This document shows, piece by piece, positions 8,255 through 14,989 of a stretch of 32,768 nt of DNA; positions within the stretch are counted from its first letter, which is position 1; the number at the start of each line of letters is the position of its first letter. Both the position numbers and the translations under genes were made by a program. Source of the DNA: an uncultured Prevotellaceae bacterium (GTDB lineage: Bacteria > Bacteroidota > Bacteroidia > Bacteroidales > Muribaculaceae); the NCBI GenBank assembly GCA_900322135.1, contig ONYP01000013.1, positions 1 through 32,768 of the forward strand, read 5' to 3'. A model generated the notes under the pieces. The model was not told the DNA's origin. It did not search any database and was given only the letters and a program-made list of their open reading frames with translations.

Positions 8255-8401
8255 TCAGTGAACTGAGGCTGAGACTTCACCCGCCGAACTTGAAGCCATA
8301 ATGAAAGGTTTTGGTTCTGGCAATTTATAAATTCCCCGAATTACTGTGTCAATCCCTATATCCTCCTTATAGAGATTAACTATGCCAGAGATTCGTTTCA
8401 T
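8255..8401 (-). CDS. Possible 48-residue small protein, unknown
   Basis: The open frame starts at ATG 8401 with MKRISGIVNLYKEDIG and ends SASVH. It begins four codons after, and in the same frame as, the original stop (8414-8416) of the interrupted minus-strand gene. It could be a coupled small gene, or a read-through extension of that gene. The codons look ordinary but nothing identifies it. Confidence 0.3.
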   Translation of the reverse strand: MKRISGIVNLYKEDIGIDTVIRGIYKLPEPKPFIMASSSAGEVSASVH

Positions 8402-8413
8402 AAGAAACTGATA

Positions 8414-8493
8414 TTAATCAACATCTATAGCATCGAAACAGAGGACTAGAATATTTCGTCTCTTTAATGAGTCCTTGTTAACACCCATTTGAT
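8414..8493 (-). pseudogene. Severed 3' end of the gene at 12456-13067
   Basis: Excising the mobile element (8502-12463) and one copy of its 8-base duplication joins the 12,456-13,067 gene in frame to this segment. It adds 26 residues, starting NQMGVNKDSLKRRN and ending CFDAIDVD, before a TAA at 8414-8416. The continuous frame across the insertion point is strong evidence that the element interrupted a gene that was open before. Confidence 0.7.
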
Positions 8494-8501
8494 TAAAAAT
8501 A

Positions 8502-8525
8502 GGCAATGATATAGCTGTTGGCCCA
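8502..8525 (+). repeat. Left terminal inverted repeat of element 1
   Basis: The 24-bp end begins GGCAATGATATAGCTGTTGG and is identical to the reverse complement of 12440-12463 and to the internal copy 9855-9878. The host duplication TAAAAATA lies just outside it at 8494-8501. Confidence 0.9.
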
Positions 8526-8535
8526 GCTTTTATTG

Positions 8536-8561
8536 AAATGCAGTCCAAAAGGGCTGCATTT
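8536..8561. terminator. TIR-proximal hairpin terminator A
   Basis: AAATGCAGTCC, loop AAAA, then GGGCTGCATTT form an 11-bp stem with one T-G pair. The stem is followed by T on one side and preceded by A on the other, so it can act both ways. The stop codon of the minus-strand gene (8561-8563) overlaps it. Copies of the same design occur at 9893 and 28026. Confidence 0.7.
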
Positions 8562-9142
8562 TATGATAATAAACCCTTTAAGTAACGAAACATCCCATCG
8601 CACAATAATGTGAAACCCCGTTTTGCGTATTTCGGAGAGTTAAACGATAATAAATCATTTCCTCGATTGTCTCGAATTACATACGAGTCTGTTTCCGCTA
8701 ATAATTCGATACTGAGAAATTCGTTTATTCCTTGGTATGAGTATTGGCTTGATAAATCATCTTTTAAAACCCTATCTAATTCCCTTTTATCTGCTATGGA
8801 TTGAAGTGAGATAATGTTTATGGCCGATTTTTGAATTTGATGCATTGATTCTGCAATCTCAGAAACATATCTCTTGACGCTTGTCTCATTTGACAATAAC
8901 ACATCTTCTTCTCTGTACTCATAATCAAATGGAAAATCAATTTCCATAATGTCATACTCTTTCTCAACAAAAGGTATTCTCATTTCTGTTAGAATACATT
9001 CACGAGAAATGGCTAACAAAATAACATTATTTCTTTGGCGAGGGAATAATAGAACACACTCTACGCCACTATAAGTAAAGATGTATTTTGCAACCTTATC
9101 CTTATCCAAGTTATACAAATGGTCAAAACCTAAATATTTCAT
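8561..9142 (-). CDS. Element 1 cargo protein, unknown (193 aa)
   Basis: I do not recognise this protein. It begins MKYLGFDHLYNLDKDKVAKY, has no signal peptide or membrane segment, and contains alternating beta-like and charged helical stretches ending MFRYLKGLLS. It is AT-rich compared with the chromosomal genes around the element. It reads outward toward the left TIR and its stop codon lies in the hairpin terminator. A divergent cargo gene starts 47 bases upstream, so both likely share a control region. The same layout (outward gene, hairpin, TIR) is repeated at 9918-10316 and 27612-28025. Confidence 0.65.
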   Translation of the reverse strand: MKYLGFDHLYNLDKDKVAKYIFTYSGVECVLLFPRQRNNVILLAISRECILTEMRIPFVEKEYDIMEIDFPFDYEYREEDVLLSNETSVKRYVSEIAESMHQIQKSAINIISLQSIADKRELDRVLKDDLSSQYSYQGINEFLSIELLAETDSYVIRDNRGNDLLSFNSPKYAKRGFTLLCDGMFRYLKGLLS

Positions 9143-9189
9143 TTTTTCTAAAAATGGTATATATTTATATTAAGAAGATTACAAAGGTA

Positions 9190-9855
9190 ATGATATTATT
9201 CGAAGGATACAAAAAAGCCGTTGAAATATATAACAAATACAGCGGAACGGATAATGGCCGAACAACGGTGACATTGTACAATAATGAACTTGGTGTTTCT
9301 AAAGAATACCTTGTTTGGTTCACTTCGTGTATTGTTTGTTATAACATCCCTTTGTATATTGTGCTGAACGCATACAAAGATTGGAAACGATATGTTGTAT
9401 CATATTACAGGAAGACAGGCCAACCAATACCCAATATTGAATCACTTAACTACCAACAAACTATGAAGATAATCAATGAGTGTAAAAGGCAATGGGCGAA
9501 ACCTAATCCTATTTATAATCAAAACGGAGTATATGTTGGTGAGTTTAAATCGTTCAGTGACGCCAATATGTTACCGATAAACACTAATTGGTGCATTACA
9601 AAAACGAAAAGTCGTTACAATGAGTTCAACAATGAGAACAGTAAATGCCTTTATATCATAAACAACAGGAACCAAGACCCTTGGAGACGGGTTATTGCAG
9701 TTGTTTACACGGATAGGGTTGAGTATTGGGATTCCACAAACATTCGTATGGATGACAATGCCTCATATGAAAACACATTACCTTCGGAAGTCGTGGACAT
9801 TATACATAGCAAATGTCAGAAAACAAACGAAAATAAACAACATAAAACAAGATAG
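9190..9855 (+). CDS. Element 1 cargo protein with WCxT-type phage-like region (221 aa)
   Basis: ATG 9190 (MILFEGYKKAVEIYNKYSG) is preferred because earlier starts overlap the divergent gene. The second half contains PINTNWCITKTKSRYNEFNN, then 'CLYIINN', 'RVIAVVYTDRVEYWDS' and 'LPSEVVDIIHSKC'. This resembles the 'WC-T...F..Y' pattern seen in uncharacterised proteins of gut phages and other mobile elements, where a short strand pair follows the conserved Trp-Cys. Its function is unknown. The stop codon TAG uses the first G of the internal TIR copy (9855), and the last ten codons lie in a 24-bp sequence repeated at 10657. The C-terminus may therefore be the product of a recombination event. Confidence 0.6.
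   Translation: MILFEGYKKAVEIYNKYSGTDNGRTTVTLYNNELGVSKEYLVWFTSCIVCYNIPLYIVLNAYKDWKRYVVSYYRKTGQPIPNIESLNYQQTMKIINECKRQWAKPNPIYNQNGVYVGEFKSFSDANMLPINTNWCITKTKSRYNEFNNENSKCLYIINNRNQDPWRRVIAVVYTDRVEYWDSTNIRMDDNASYENTLPSEVVDIIHSKCQKTNENKQHKTR
9831..9854 (+). repeat. 24-bp direct repeat, copy 1
   Basis: The 24 bases ending AACATAAAACAAGATA are identical to 10657-10680. Here they end the 9190-9855 gene and touch the internal TIR; in the second copy they form the leader of the 10685 gene. The repeat brackets an 826-bp module. Confidence 0.85.
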
Positions 9856-9878
9856 GCAATGATATAGCTGTTGGCCCA
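9855..9878 (+). repeat. Internal third copy of the element 1 TIR
   Basis: The 24 bases are identical to the left end of element 1 and in the same orientation, and are followed by the same kind of hairpin and outward-facing gene. There is no matching 8-bp duplication at a partner end, so it is not a simple nested insertion. Confidence 0.88.
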
Positions 9879-9892
9879 AATATCTAATGAAA

Positions 9893-9910
9893 GCAGTCCA
9901 AAAGGGCTGC
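9893..9910. terminator. TIR-proximal hairpin terminator B
   Basis: GCAGTCC, loop AAAA, then GGGCTGC followed by ATTTTG. It shares sequence with hairpin A, and the minus-strand gene 9918-10316 stops 7 bases away. Confidence 0.6.
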
Positions 9911-9917
9911 ATTTTGA

Positions 9918-10316
9918 TTATGGAATCAAATCTAACTGTAGGGAATTACCACCCATATTATAATCGAACCAAGGGTCATTCAGAATGGCGAGTTCTTCTT
10001 CTGATATTAAGCCCTTATTTTGCAAAATTGCCAATATACTACTATCAATAAACTTCTGACCAAATAACTCAACAACTCCACCAACATTTATAAAGGCAAA
10101 CACAACCTGCAACTTATTGATAACGGATACTTGGCTTTTAACTGAAAGATAATCGGCATCAATCTGCCAAAATTTAGTCGGGTGTTGCTTAACATCATTA
10201 CTATATATGACTTTGCCGGTATCGGCTAAATCATTAAGCACTTCCCAAAGCAGTTTCCTTGAACAAACGTTCATTAGGTCATCAAGTACGGATTTTCCAA
10301 TGTAGAGTATACTCAT
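9918..10316 (-). CDS. Element 1 cargo protein, unknown (132 aa)
   Basis: I do not recognise this protein. It starts MSILYIGKSVLDDLMNV and has a helical first half with a short KVIYSNDVKQHPTKFWQID stretch. A hydrophobic region VVFAFINVGGVVELFG (about 78-93) follows, then an acidic helix (ISEEELAIL) and a short tail. No signal peptide is visible. It faces the internal TIR and stops next to hairpin B, repeating the layout of the left unit. It is AT-rich like its neighbours. A TACTTTTG -7 box precedes it. Confidence 0.6.
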   Translation of the reverse strand: MSILYIGKSVLDDLMNVCSRKLLWEVLNDLADTGKVIYSNDVKQHPTKFWQIDADYLSVKSQVSVINKLQVVFAFINVGGVVELFGQKFIDSSILAILQNKGLISEEELAILNDPWFDYNMGGNSLQLDLIP

Positions 10317-10332
10317 AGTCGTCTTTTTCTCG

Positions 10333-10340
10333 CAAAAGTA
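10333..10340 (-). promoter_or_regulatory. -7 promoter box of the 9918-10316 gene
   Basis: The minus strand reads TACTTTTG, a perfect TAnnTTTG box, 17 bases before the start. A partial TTG -33 lies about 19-20 bases upstream of it. Confidence 0.5.
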
Positions 10341-10385
10341 AGAACAAATTTAATAACAAGCAACTATTTATATAAAAACGTAATA

Positions 10386-10643
10386 ATGGACAATAGATTA
10401 AACTCTTTGATAGAAAGGATAGTTCGTGATGCTATAAACGAGGCAGGTGATTTACAACCTGATAATTATGTGCAAAACAATGCCCTTAATAAGTGGAGGG
10501 TTTTATATAATGTTATCACGAACTTGAAAAATGTAATGGAAATTACTTATAGGGACAATAACGGAAAAATAACCGGACAATTATATCAGGAGATTGTTGA
10601 CTATATTCATACGACCTTCAGTAATATGGGTATTAAAATGTAG
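10386..10643 (+). CDS. Element 1 cargo small protein with N-terminal amphipathic module (85 aa)
   Basis: This short soluble protein starts MDNRLNSLIERIVRDAINEA. That N-terminal helix resembles the one in the next gene and in a small open frame of element 2: hydrophobic-xx-II-xxx-V-xx-(A/V/Y)-I-x-E. The rest is a charged helical domain rich in Asn, Lys and Tyr (WRVLYNVITNLKNVMEITY). There is no known domain. It is divergent from the 9918-10316 gene and 41 bases before the 10685 gene on the same strand, so the two may be co-transcribed. Confidence 0.55.
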   Translation: MDNRLNSLIERIVRDAINEAGDLQPDNYVQNNALNKWRVLYNVITNLKNVMEITYRDNNGKITGQLYQEIVDYIHTTFSNMGIKM

Positions 10644-10656
10644 TCTGCTTAGTAAG

Positions 10657-10680
10657 AAATAAACAACATAAAACAAGATA
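10657..10680 (+). repeat. 24-bp direct repeat, copy 2
   Basis: Identical to 9831-9854. It sits directly before TAATATG, the start of the 10685 gene, so this copy is probably the native leader and the 9831 copy is derived. Confidence 0.85.
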
Positions 10681-10684
10681 TAAT

Positions 10685-11002
10685 ATGAAGAAGACAATTA
10701 GACTTAGTGAATCGGATTTACATAAAGTGATTAAGGAATCAGTGAAAAAGGTTTTTATGGAATCTATTGATAGCGTATCACCAGACCCATTTGGCACAAG
10801 TGCTGATTCATACCATTCTCAGTTCAAAGAAGATGCAATGTTCTTAAATAAGAATTGTCCGTGGAGAAAGAATCCTGATTGTGGCACAGTAGAAGGACTG
10901 ATAGAATGGGGAAATAATTGTTCAAGGGACTTTGAAAGCGGAAAACTAAGTATTCGAAATTACTTGGGCGATTTGAATAGAATGGCTAATGGCGGGATAT
11001 AA
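10685..11002 (+). CDS. Element 1 cargo protein with 'IRLSESDLHKVIKESV' leader (105 aa)
   Basis: The N-terminus IRLSESDLHKVIKESVKKV is a short helical tag that I associate with many otherwise unrelated small proteins of Bacteroidales phages and mobile DNA. The remaining ~80 residues hold three Cys and several Trp (NKNCPWRKNPDCGTV, IEWGNNCSRDF), which suggests a small fold stabilised by disulfides or a metal. The function is unknown. Its stop codon is only 5 bases from the stop codon of the convergent transposase gene, leaving no room for a terminator between them. Confidence 0.6.
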   Translation: MKKTIRLSESDLHKVIKESVKKVFMESIDSVSPDPFGTSADSYHSQFKEDAMFLNKNCPWRKNPDCGTVEGLIEWGNNCSRDFESGKLSIRNYLGDLNRMANGGI

Positions 11003-11007
11003 AGGCA

Positions 11008-11982
11008 TTAAGCCGCTTGGCACAGTTTAACCTCACTCCAACGTACAATCAGTCCAATGGACTTGGCGAACATATGGGCGAATCGCTCTGATTCGTCCAT
11101 TTTTCGCGTATTCCAACGATACACGGCCTCGTCAATGTAGCCTTGCAGATGCTCATCGCTCACGTCGTGGTAGCAACCCGTAATCATCCTACGGAAATGA
11201 GACCAAAACCCTTCAATGGTATTGGTGAATATGTCCCCATTCGCGTACTGTTCAGCACCGTGATTAACGATGGCATGACCATAACCTAACTTGGTCAGGC
11301 CACTGTAAGCGTTCAACTCATCGGTAATGACAGTTGAACCCTCAGCAACGAACTGCTTGATAATGGGCTGCAATGTGGCCTTGTCGGTCTTTTCAACAAC
11401 GAACGCGTGAACGTAACTCATGGGAATTATGTCACCCTTTTCATCCTCGATGTAGGTTCGCTCCATCAAACCGAATACGGGGGTCTTGGTCTTGGTTGAA
11501 CGGCCTTGGGTATGGGGTGTTCTCATGGATTTGTGCTTCCACTTCTCCTTGCCACCGATGTACACCTCATCGCACTCCACAGTGCCCTCAAAGGCTTCTG
11601 CATCGCTCTGAGGATAAAGCAAGCGGATTTTCTGCAACATATACCACGCGCTTGCTTGGGTGATATCGAGGTCACGGCTCAACTGATGTGAGGAAACACC
11701 TTTCTTGTGGCTGCTGATAAGGTACATGGCCACGAACCACTTGATAAGCGGCAACTTGGTATTCTCGAAGATTGTACCGACAAGACAGGAGAAGTTCTTG
11801 AGGCAGTGGTTGCAACGGAAACATCCGTCACCACGCTTGGAGCAATGATGAGCACCGCAGTAGGGGCAAACCACATCACCGTCACTCCAACGTGACTTGA
11901 TGATGGCCTGTTGGCACTTCTCCTTGGTGTTGAAATAGGAGGTAAGCGAGATAATGTTATTGAACTTTGCGAAGTTAATCAT
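11008..11982 (-). CDS. IS1595-family transposase
   Basis: The 324-residue transposase has the family's N-terminal zinc ribbon (VCPYCG at 38-43, CNHC at 57-60), then a helical DNA-binding segment, then an ISXO2-like RNase-H-fold catalytic domain. Candidate acidic residues are Asp138 in VECDEVYIGG and Asp221 in VITDELNAY, followed by the N/E region TNTIEGFWSHFRR (Asn254/Glu257). Length and motifs look intact, with no frameshift. It should cut at the GG-starting ends and produce 8-bp duplications, matching both elements in the window. It lies at the right of element 1 and reads away from the right TIR. It could also mobilise the transposase-less element 2 in trans. Confidence 0.92.
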   Translation of the reverse strand: MINFAKFNNIISLTSYFNTKEKCQQAIIKSRWSDGDVVCPYCGAHHCSKRGDGCFRCNHCLKNFSCLVGTIFENTKLPLIKWFVAMYLISSHKKGVSSHQLSRDLDITQASAWYMLQKIRLLYPQSDAEAFEGTVECDEVYIGGKEKWKHKSMRTPHTQGRSTKTKTPVFGLMERTYIEDEKGDIIPMSYVHAFVVEKTDKATLQPIIKQFVAEGSTVITDELNAYSGLTKLGYGHAIVNHGAEQYANGDIFTNTIEGFWSHFRRMITGCYHDVSDEHLQGYIDEAVYRWNTRKMDESERFAHMFAKSIGLIVRWSEVKLCQAA

Positions 11983-12146
11983 ACCGTATTTTACTTTTCT
12001 GATTAAAGTAATGCAAAGTTCGCGAATAATCCAGTGATTCCGGAATATTTTTAGCTAAAGAATGCTAGAAAACCCGCAAACCATGTAAGATTCGCGGGTT
12101 TTAGTGGGCCGATGGTAATACTATCACAACAAAAACCACCGAAACC
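11983..12146. other. Transposase upstream region with strong hairpin
   Basis: No coding frame is evident. A 9-bp perfect inverted repeat AAAACCCGC/GCGGGTTTT (12069-12077 and 12094-12102) is flanked by A and T runs and could terminate transcription in both directions. It would separate the transposase promoter from the RNA locus to its right. An AACCAC/GTGGTT palindrome (12134-12155) overlaps the -33 box of that locus. Confidence 0.45.
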
Positions 12147-12177
12147 TTTGTGGTTACGGTGATTTAAACTACCTTTG
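12147..12177 (+). promoter_or_regulatory. Consensus Bacteroidota promoter for the element 1 RNA
   Basis: TTTG (12147-12150), exactly 19 bases, then TACCTTTG (12170-12177). This is a full match to the -33/-7 consensus with the standard spacing, and no protein-coding frame starts after it. Confidence 0.75.
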
Positions 12178-12182
12178 CAATG

Positions 12183-12398
12183 CTCAGGGTCTGATCACCG
12201 CAGGGTGTATCCCTGCATATAACTTGGGTTCAGGCCATCAAAAGAGCAGAAAGGAGTGGTTTGCGATGGTTAACACAATAGTGTTCACAGAGCAGTGGCT
12301 AATTGAGGTAACAGACCTCATGCAGCGATTGGATGCTGTACGGCTCTAATTCTCCTTTTCTTGGAATGGTGGCGAACAACAACAGCCGCCATTCTTTT
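12183..12398 (+). ncRNA. Candidate structured RNA of element 1 (~215 nt)
   Basis: A consensus promoter and an intrinsic terminator bracket ~215 bases without a convincing open frame. Helices visible by eye are: GCAGGG-tgtat-CCCTGC (12200-12216); CCATC/GATGG (12235-12239 with 12265-12269); AACAC-aata-GTGTT (12272-12285). A three-way junction follows, closed by GAGC/GCTC (12290-12293 with 12343-12346). It encloses GAGGT-aacag-ACCTC (12305-12319) and TGCAGC/GCTGTA (12321-12340). The last helix is the terminator stem. The density of perfect short helices supports a structured RNA. I cannot match it to a known family. It lies between the transposase gene and the right TIR, so it may act in transposition, in control of the transposase, or as cargo. 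Confidence 0.55.
12364..12398 (+). terminator. Intrinsic terminator of the element 1 RNA
   Basis: GAATGGTGGC and GCCGCCATTC (12364-12373 and 12385-12394) pair over 10 bp with one G-T pair and are followed by TTTT. Confidence 0.7.
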
Positions 12399-12439
12399 AT
12401 ATAAATATAATGATATTTCTTGTGCTGTCAAGTATAAAT

Positions 12440-12463
12440 TGGGCCAACAGCTATATCATTGCC
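12440..12463 (-). repeat. Right terminal inverted repeat of element 1
   Basis: Perfect inverted copy of 8502-8525. It is followed by the 8-bp duplication TAAAAATA (12464-12471) and supplies the TGA stop (12456-12458) of the interrupted host gene. Confidence 0.9.
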
Positions 12464-13067
12464 TAAAAATATTATCAAAATGCTTTATCCAGTCATCTGG
12501 TTTTCTAACCATTTTTTTCCCCCAAGATAGATCATTTACAAAATTCAGAAAGACTAATACCACTTTACTGAACTGTTTCGACTCTTTGGCCAATTCTTGC
12601 ATCTTTTCCTTGAACACCATTCGATTGGCAATCTGGTAGTACTTCTTGAACCATACATCTTGGTCAGACTCGGATGTCAGATTTAAACCAGCAACAGTAT
12701 TAGCAACATTTCTAATTCGGCTACGGATGAGGCCTGATTTGGGCGTTGATGATCGTCTTATTTCGGAAAAGTGGGATTTCGCTTCAAAAAGATAAAGAGT
12801 TCCACTTCGTCCTAATGCAATACCATCCCACACTGGTTGTTTTGAAGGCCAAAAACCTTTGAATGCTTTTTGTTCAACATCAAGATTTCTCATAAGATCA
12901 TGATTATTTAACTGGCACTCATGGTAATTATTCTCCTTATCCTTCTTATAAGGCGATAACCATACGAGTTCGTCATCAAATTGTTTATTCAGAATATGCT
13001 GATTCTTTTTCTCAGTTATTCTCTGCATTTGCATTTTACTGCCTTTGCCGTTTGAAGTTTTGCTCAT
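12456..13067 (-). CDS. PD-(D/E)XK-nuclease-like protein, C-terminus replaced by element 1
   Basis: The 203-residue frame includes QPVWDGIALGRSGTLYLFEAK. The Asp (81) and the Glu-Ala-Lys (95-97) on the following strand are the layout of a PD-(D/E)XK catalytic core. Family members of this kind are small uncharacterised proteins thought to cut or bind DNA or RNA. The last two residues (RQ) and the TGA stop come from the element's right TIR. Without the insertion the protein would end 26 residues later, at 8414. The catalytic centre is upstream of the break, so activity may persist. Its upstream neighbour is the metallo-beta-lactamase gene, 71 bases away on the same strand. The nuclease assignment rests on one motif and is tentative. 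Confidence 0.6.
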   Translation of the reverse strand: MSKTSNGKGSKMQMQRITEKKNQHILNKQFDDELVWLSPYKKDKENNYHECQLNNHDLMRNLDVEQKAFKGFWPSKQPVWDGIALGRSGTLYLFEAKSHFSEIRRSSTPKSGLIRSRIRNVANTVAGLNLTSESDQDVWFKKYYQIANRMVFKEKMQELAKESKQFSKVVLVFLNFVNDLSWGKKMVRKPDDWIKHFDNIFRQ

Positions 13068-13138
13068 ATATCAATCATTGTTTAAATAGTAAAATCGATT
13101 TCACTGCAATATAGTAGCCATCTTATACAAGTGCAATT

Positions 13139-14467
13139 TCATTCTTGCACTTTGGCTTTCAAATCCTCAGAGATATCAAGCGATTTGAGGGATGTGCCGG
13201 GGTCCTTGTGGATGCCGATAATGGATTCCTTGGGGTTGATGGCGGTGATGACCTTTGCCAGGGTTTCACGGTCGGCGTGGCCACTGGTGTGGATATCCAC
13301 GACATTGTTGAAAGCGTCGCGGAAAAACTTATAGCGGGGATTCGCTTTTATTTGCTCGGGGTCTTTGTAATAGCCGTCCCAGGTTGAATAGATGAGCAAC
13401 ACCTCAGCGGGGGCTAATCCCTCGCAGATGTTTTTGACATTTTCAAGTTGCGCGGCACTGGCTACGAATACAAAGCCTCGTTCACGCATAGTGGCGCTAC
13501 CATCGCTGGATCTCAAGAATTTCGGGTGGAAATCAAACAGCCCCTTGGAGGCGCTAGCTTCCCGTCGCGTGAAGATGGACATCGTCTTTCTCATGAAGCG
13601 GTTACTGATGTAGTAATCTTTCTTGGCGAGGCGGGCCGCCTGCTTGATGGAGGCCAATCGCTCTATGTCGGTGGACGATGCCAGCACCACCACATACTTG
13701 AACGCCTCCATCGCCAGTGCCATTCTGCGGGAGACTTCACGCTCGGGGATGCATTGATCGGTCCTACCCAACATGGTACCCTCGGTGATCAGGATATCGA
13801 TGTCGGTGGCGTAGCGCTTGATGGTCGGCATCAGACCTTTGCCCAGATAACCATGCTCGCGAAAGTCACCAGTGTGCCAAATCCTCTTGCCATCAGCCTC
13901 AATGAGCAGCATGTAGCAATCATATGCCGAATGGCTGCAAAAGAACGGCGTGACACGAATGTCGCCCACCTCGACGGGACGCGGGGCGGTGTGGGGTTTG
14001 GGGCGCTGCCAGGTGTTAAAGGCTCTCAAACGCTGCAGCATGGCGTAGTGATTGGGCGCTCGTGTTGCGGCCAGCTCCTGTGTGGCGTTCTCTTCAGGTT
14101 TTTCGTCAGTCTTTAACTTGAACCTATTGGTCTTGTTTACCTTCAGTATTGCCTCGATGATTGACTCATATTTCGCTGTCATGATTTCCCTGGCTCCCTC
14201 ACCAATGTACTGCGGAATGCCGTCTGGGACATAGCGGAACATGCCGATGTGGTCCTCATGGCAATGGGTATAGAATACCGCCTCGTGCTCCTTGCGGTTC
14301 TGGGCAAAGATGTCCTCGACCATCTGCCGGTCCTCGTCGCTTGTGGTCGGCTCGCCCACGCCGGGCAGATTCTGCCCCATATCGATGAAGATGCGCGATG
14401 TGGCAGTGGAAATTTCGGTGATGCAACCACCTATCTGTTCTAATCCTCGGTGTATTTTAATGTCCAT
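13139..14467 (-). CDS. RNase J/CPSF-like metallo-beta-lactamase fold protein
   Basis: The ~442-residue protein opens with MDIKIHRGLEQIGGCITEIS, typical of RNase-J-like hydrolases. It has the zinc-binding YTHCHEDH motif (His68, His70, Asp72, His73) and the later histidine (FFCSHSAYD) and HTGDFREHG (Asp201) motifs. The C-terminal half, with 'EVLLIYSTWDGYY' and 'DIHTSGHADRETL', resembles the beta-CASP part of RNA-processing nucleases, including the conserved 'SGHA' motif. The expected activity is cutting or trimming RNA (or DNA) in the cytoplasm. ATG 14467 is preferred to the in-frame TTG 14476. Two small genes precede it on the same strand with a gap of ~45 bases, so the three probably form one transcript. 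Confidence 0.82.
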   Translation of the reverse strand: MDIKIHRGLEQIGGCITEISTATSRIFIDMGQNLPGVGEPTTSDEDRQMVEDIFAQNRKEHEAVFYTHCHEDHIGMFRYVPDGIPQYIGEGAREIMTAKYESIIEAILKVNKTNRFKLKTDEKPEENATQELAATRAPNHYAMLQRLRAFNTWQRPKPHTAPRPVEVGDIRVTPFFCSHSAYDCYMLLIEADGKRIWHTGDFREHGYLGKGLMPTIKRYATDIDILITEGTMLGRTDQCIPEREVSRRMALAMEAFKYVVVLASSTDIERLASIKQAARLAKKDYYISNRFMRKTMSIFTRREASASKGLFDFHPKFLRSSDGSATMRERGFVFVASAAQLENVKNICEGLAPAEVLLIYSTWDGYYKDPEQIKANPRYKFFRDAFNNVVDIHTSGHADRETLAKVITAINPKESIIGIHKDPGTSLKSLDISEDLKAKVQE

Positions 14468-14512
14468 AGTTGTCAATTAAAAAGATTGTCTGTTCTGCAA
14501 AGATACGAAAAA

Positions 14513-14989
14513 TTATTGATAAATCCTAGAGTCTTTTGTAATCCAGTCGCGGATATTGTCGAGATTCTCGTCATCGACAAAGACGGCGCGCAGGGTGATG
14601 TCATCTTGGACGCTGCTGGTGCTGAAGAAGTGTTCAAAAACCATATCCAAAGAATTGCAGTCTTCGATGAAGCGTTGCACATCCTTGATGAATTGCTCGT
14701 TGTTGCTGTGGCCGTCTGGAATGATGATGTGGATGAAACATAGCAGGCCGTAGTTGGGTTGCAATCCGGAAATCGGCATCAATAGGTTTCTTAAATCATC
14801 GAACAGGTTTTTTGCAGTTTCGTAAGTGTATCTGCTCTCAACTAGGTTCACTACATTGAAGTCAAACATCCATTCCATGTCGCTCAAGCAGCATGAGGAT
14901 TGTTCAAGACGGACTCCCTCCTGCGGAGCGTAGATTTGCTCCAGCAGGGTCAGGCGTTCGGTCGTCGTCAGGTTCTCAAGGATTCTCAT
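14513..14989 (-). CDS. Conserved-looking protein of unknown function (158 aa)
   Basis: The true start is ATG 14989 (MRILENLTTTERLTLLEQIY). It overlaps the stop codon of the upstream gene as ATGA, a sign of translational coupling. A longer frame in the same phase upstream is only the shadow of that gene. The protein is acidic and soluble, with alternating helices and strands (WMFDFNVVNLVESRYTYET; LLCFIHIIIPDGH) and no recognised motif. The regular spacing between this gene, its partner and the metallo-beta-lactamase gene suggests a three-gene unit. Confidence 0.7.
   Translation of the reverse strand: MRILENLTTTERLTLLEQIYAPQEGVRLEQSSCCLSDMEWMFDFNVVNLVESRYTYETAKNLFDDLRNLLMPISGLQPNYGLLCFIHIIIPDGHSNNEQFIKDVQRFIEDCNSLDMVFEHFFSTSSVQDDITLRAVFVDDENLDNIRDWITKDSRIYQ

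Larger units (their letters stand above)
8502..12463. mobile_element. IS1595-type cargo-carrying element (element 1), intact ends
   Basis: The 3,962-bp element is bounded by perfect 24-bp terminal inverted repeats (8502-8525 and 12440-12463, starting GGCAATGATATAGCTG). It is flanked by an exact 8-bp direct repeat TAAAAATA (8494-8501 and 12464-12471). Eight-bp duplications and GG-starting ends fit the IS1595 family, as does the enclosed transposase. Besides the transposase it carries five small AT-rich genes, a third internal TIR copy and a candidate structured RNA. Passenger genes are known in this family. A relative lies at 27129-28107. Confidence 0.9.

Noticed and set aside
12183-12398. 6S RNA or tmRNA
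   Set aside because: No long imperfect hairpin with a central bubble, no tRNA-like ends and no tag frame; the helices are many and short.
9855-12463. Independent inner element nested in element 1
   Set aside because: The inner left TIR has no partner with an 8-bp duplication (ACAAGATA is not found next to the right end), so the inner unit is better explained by module gain.
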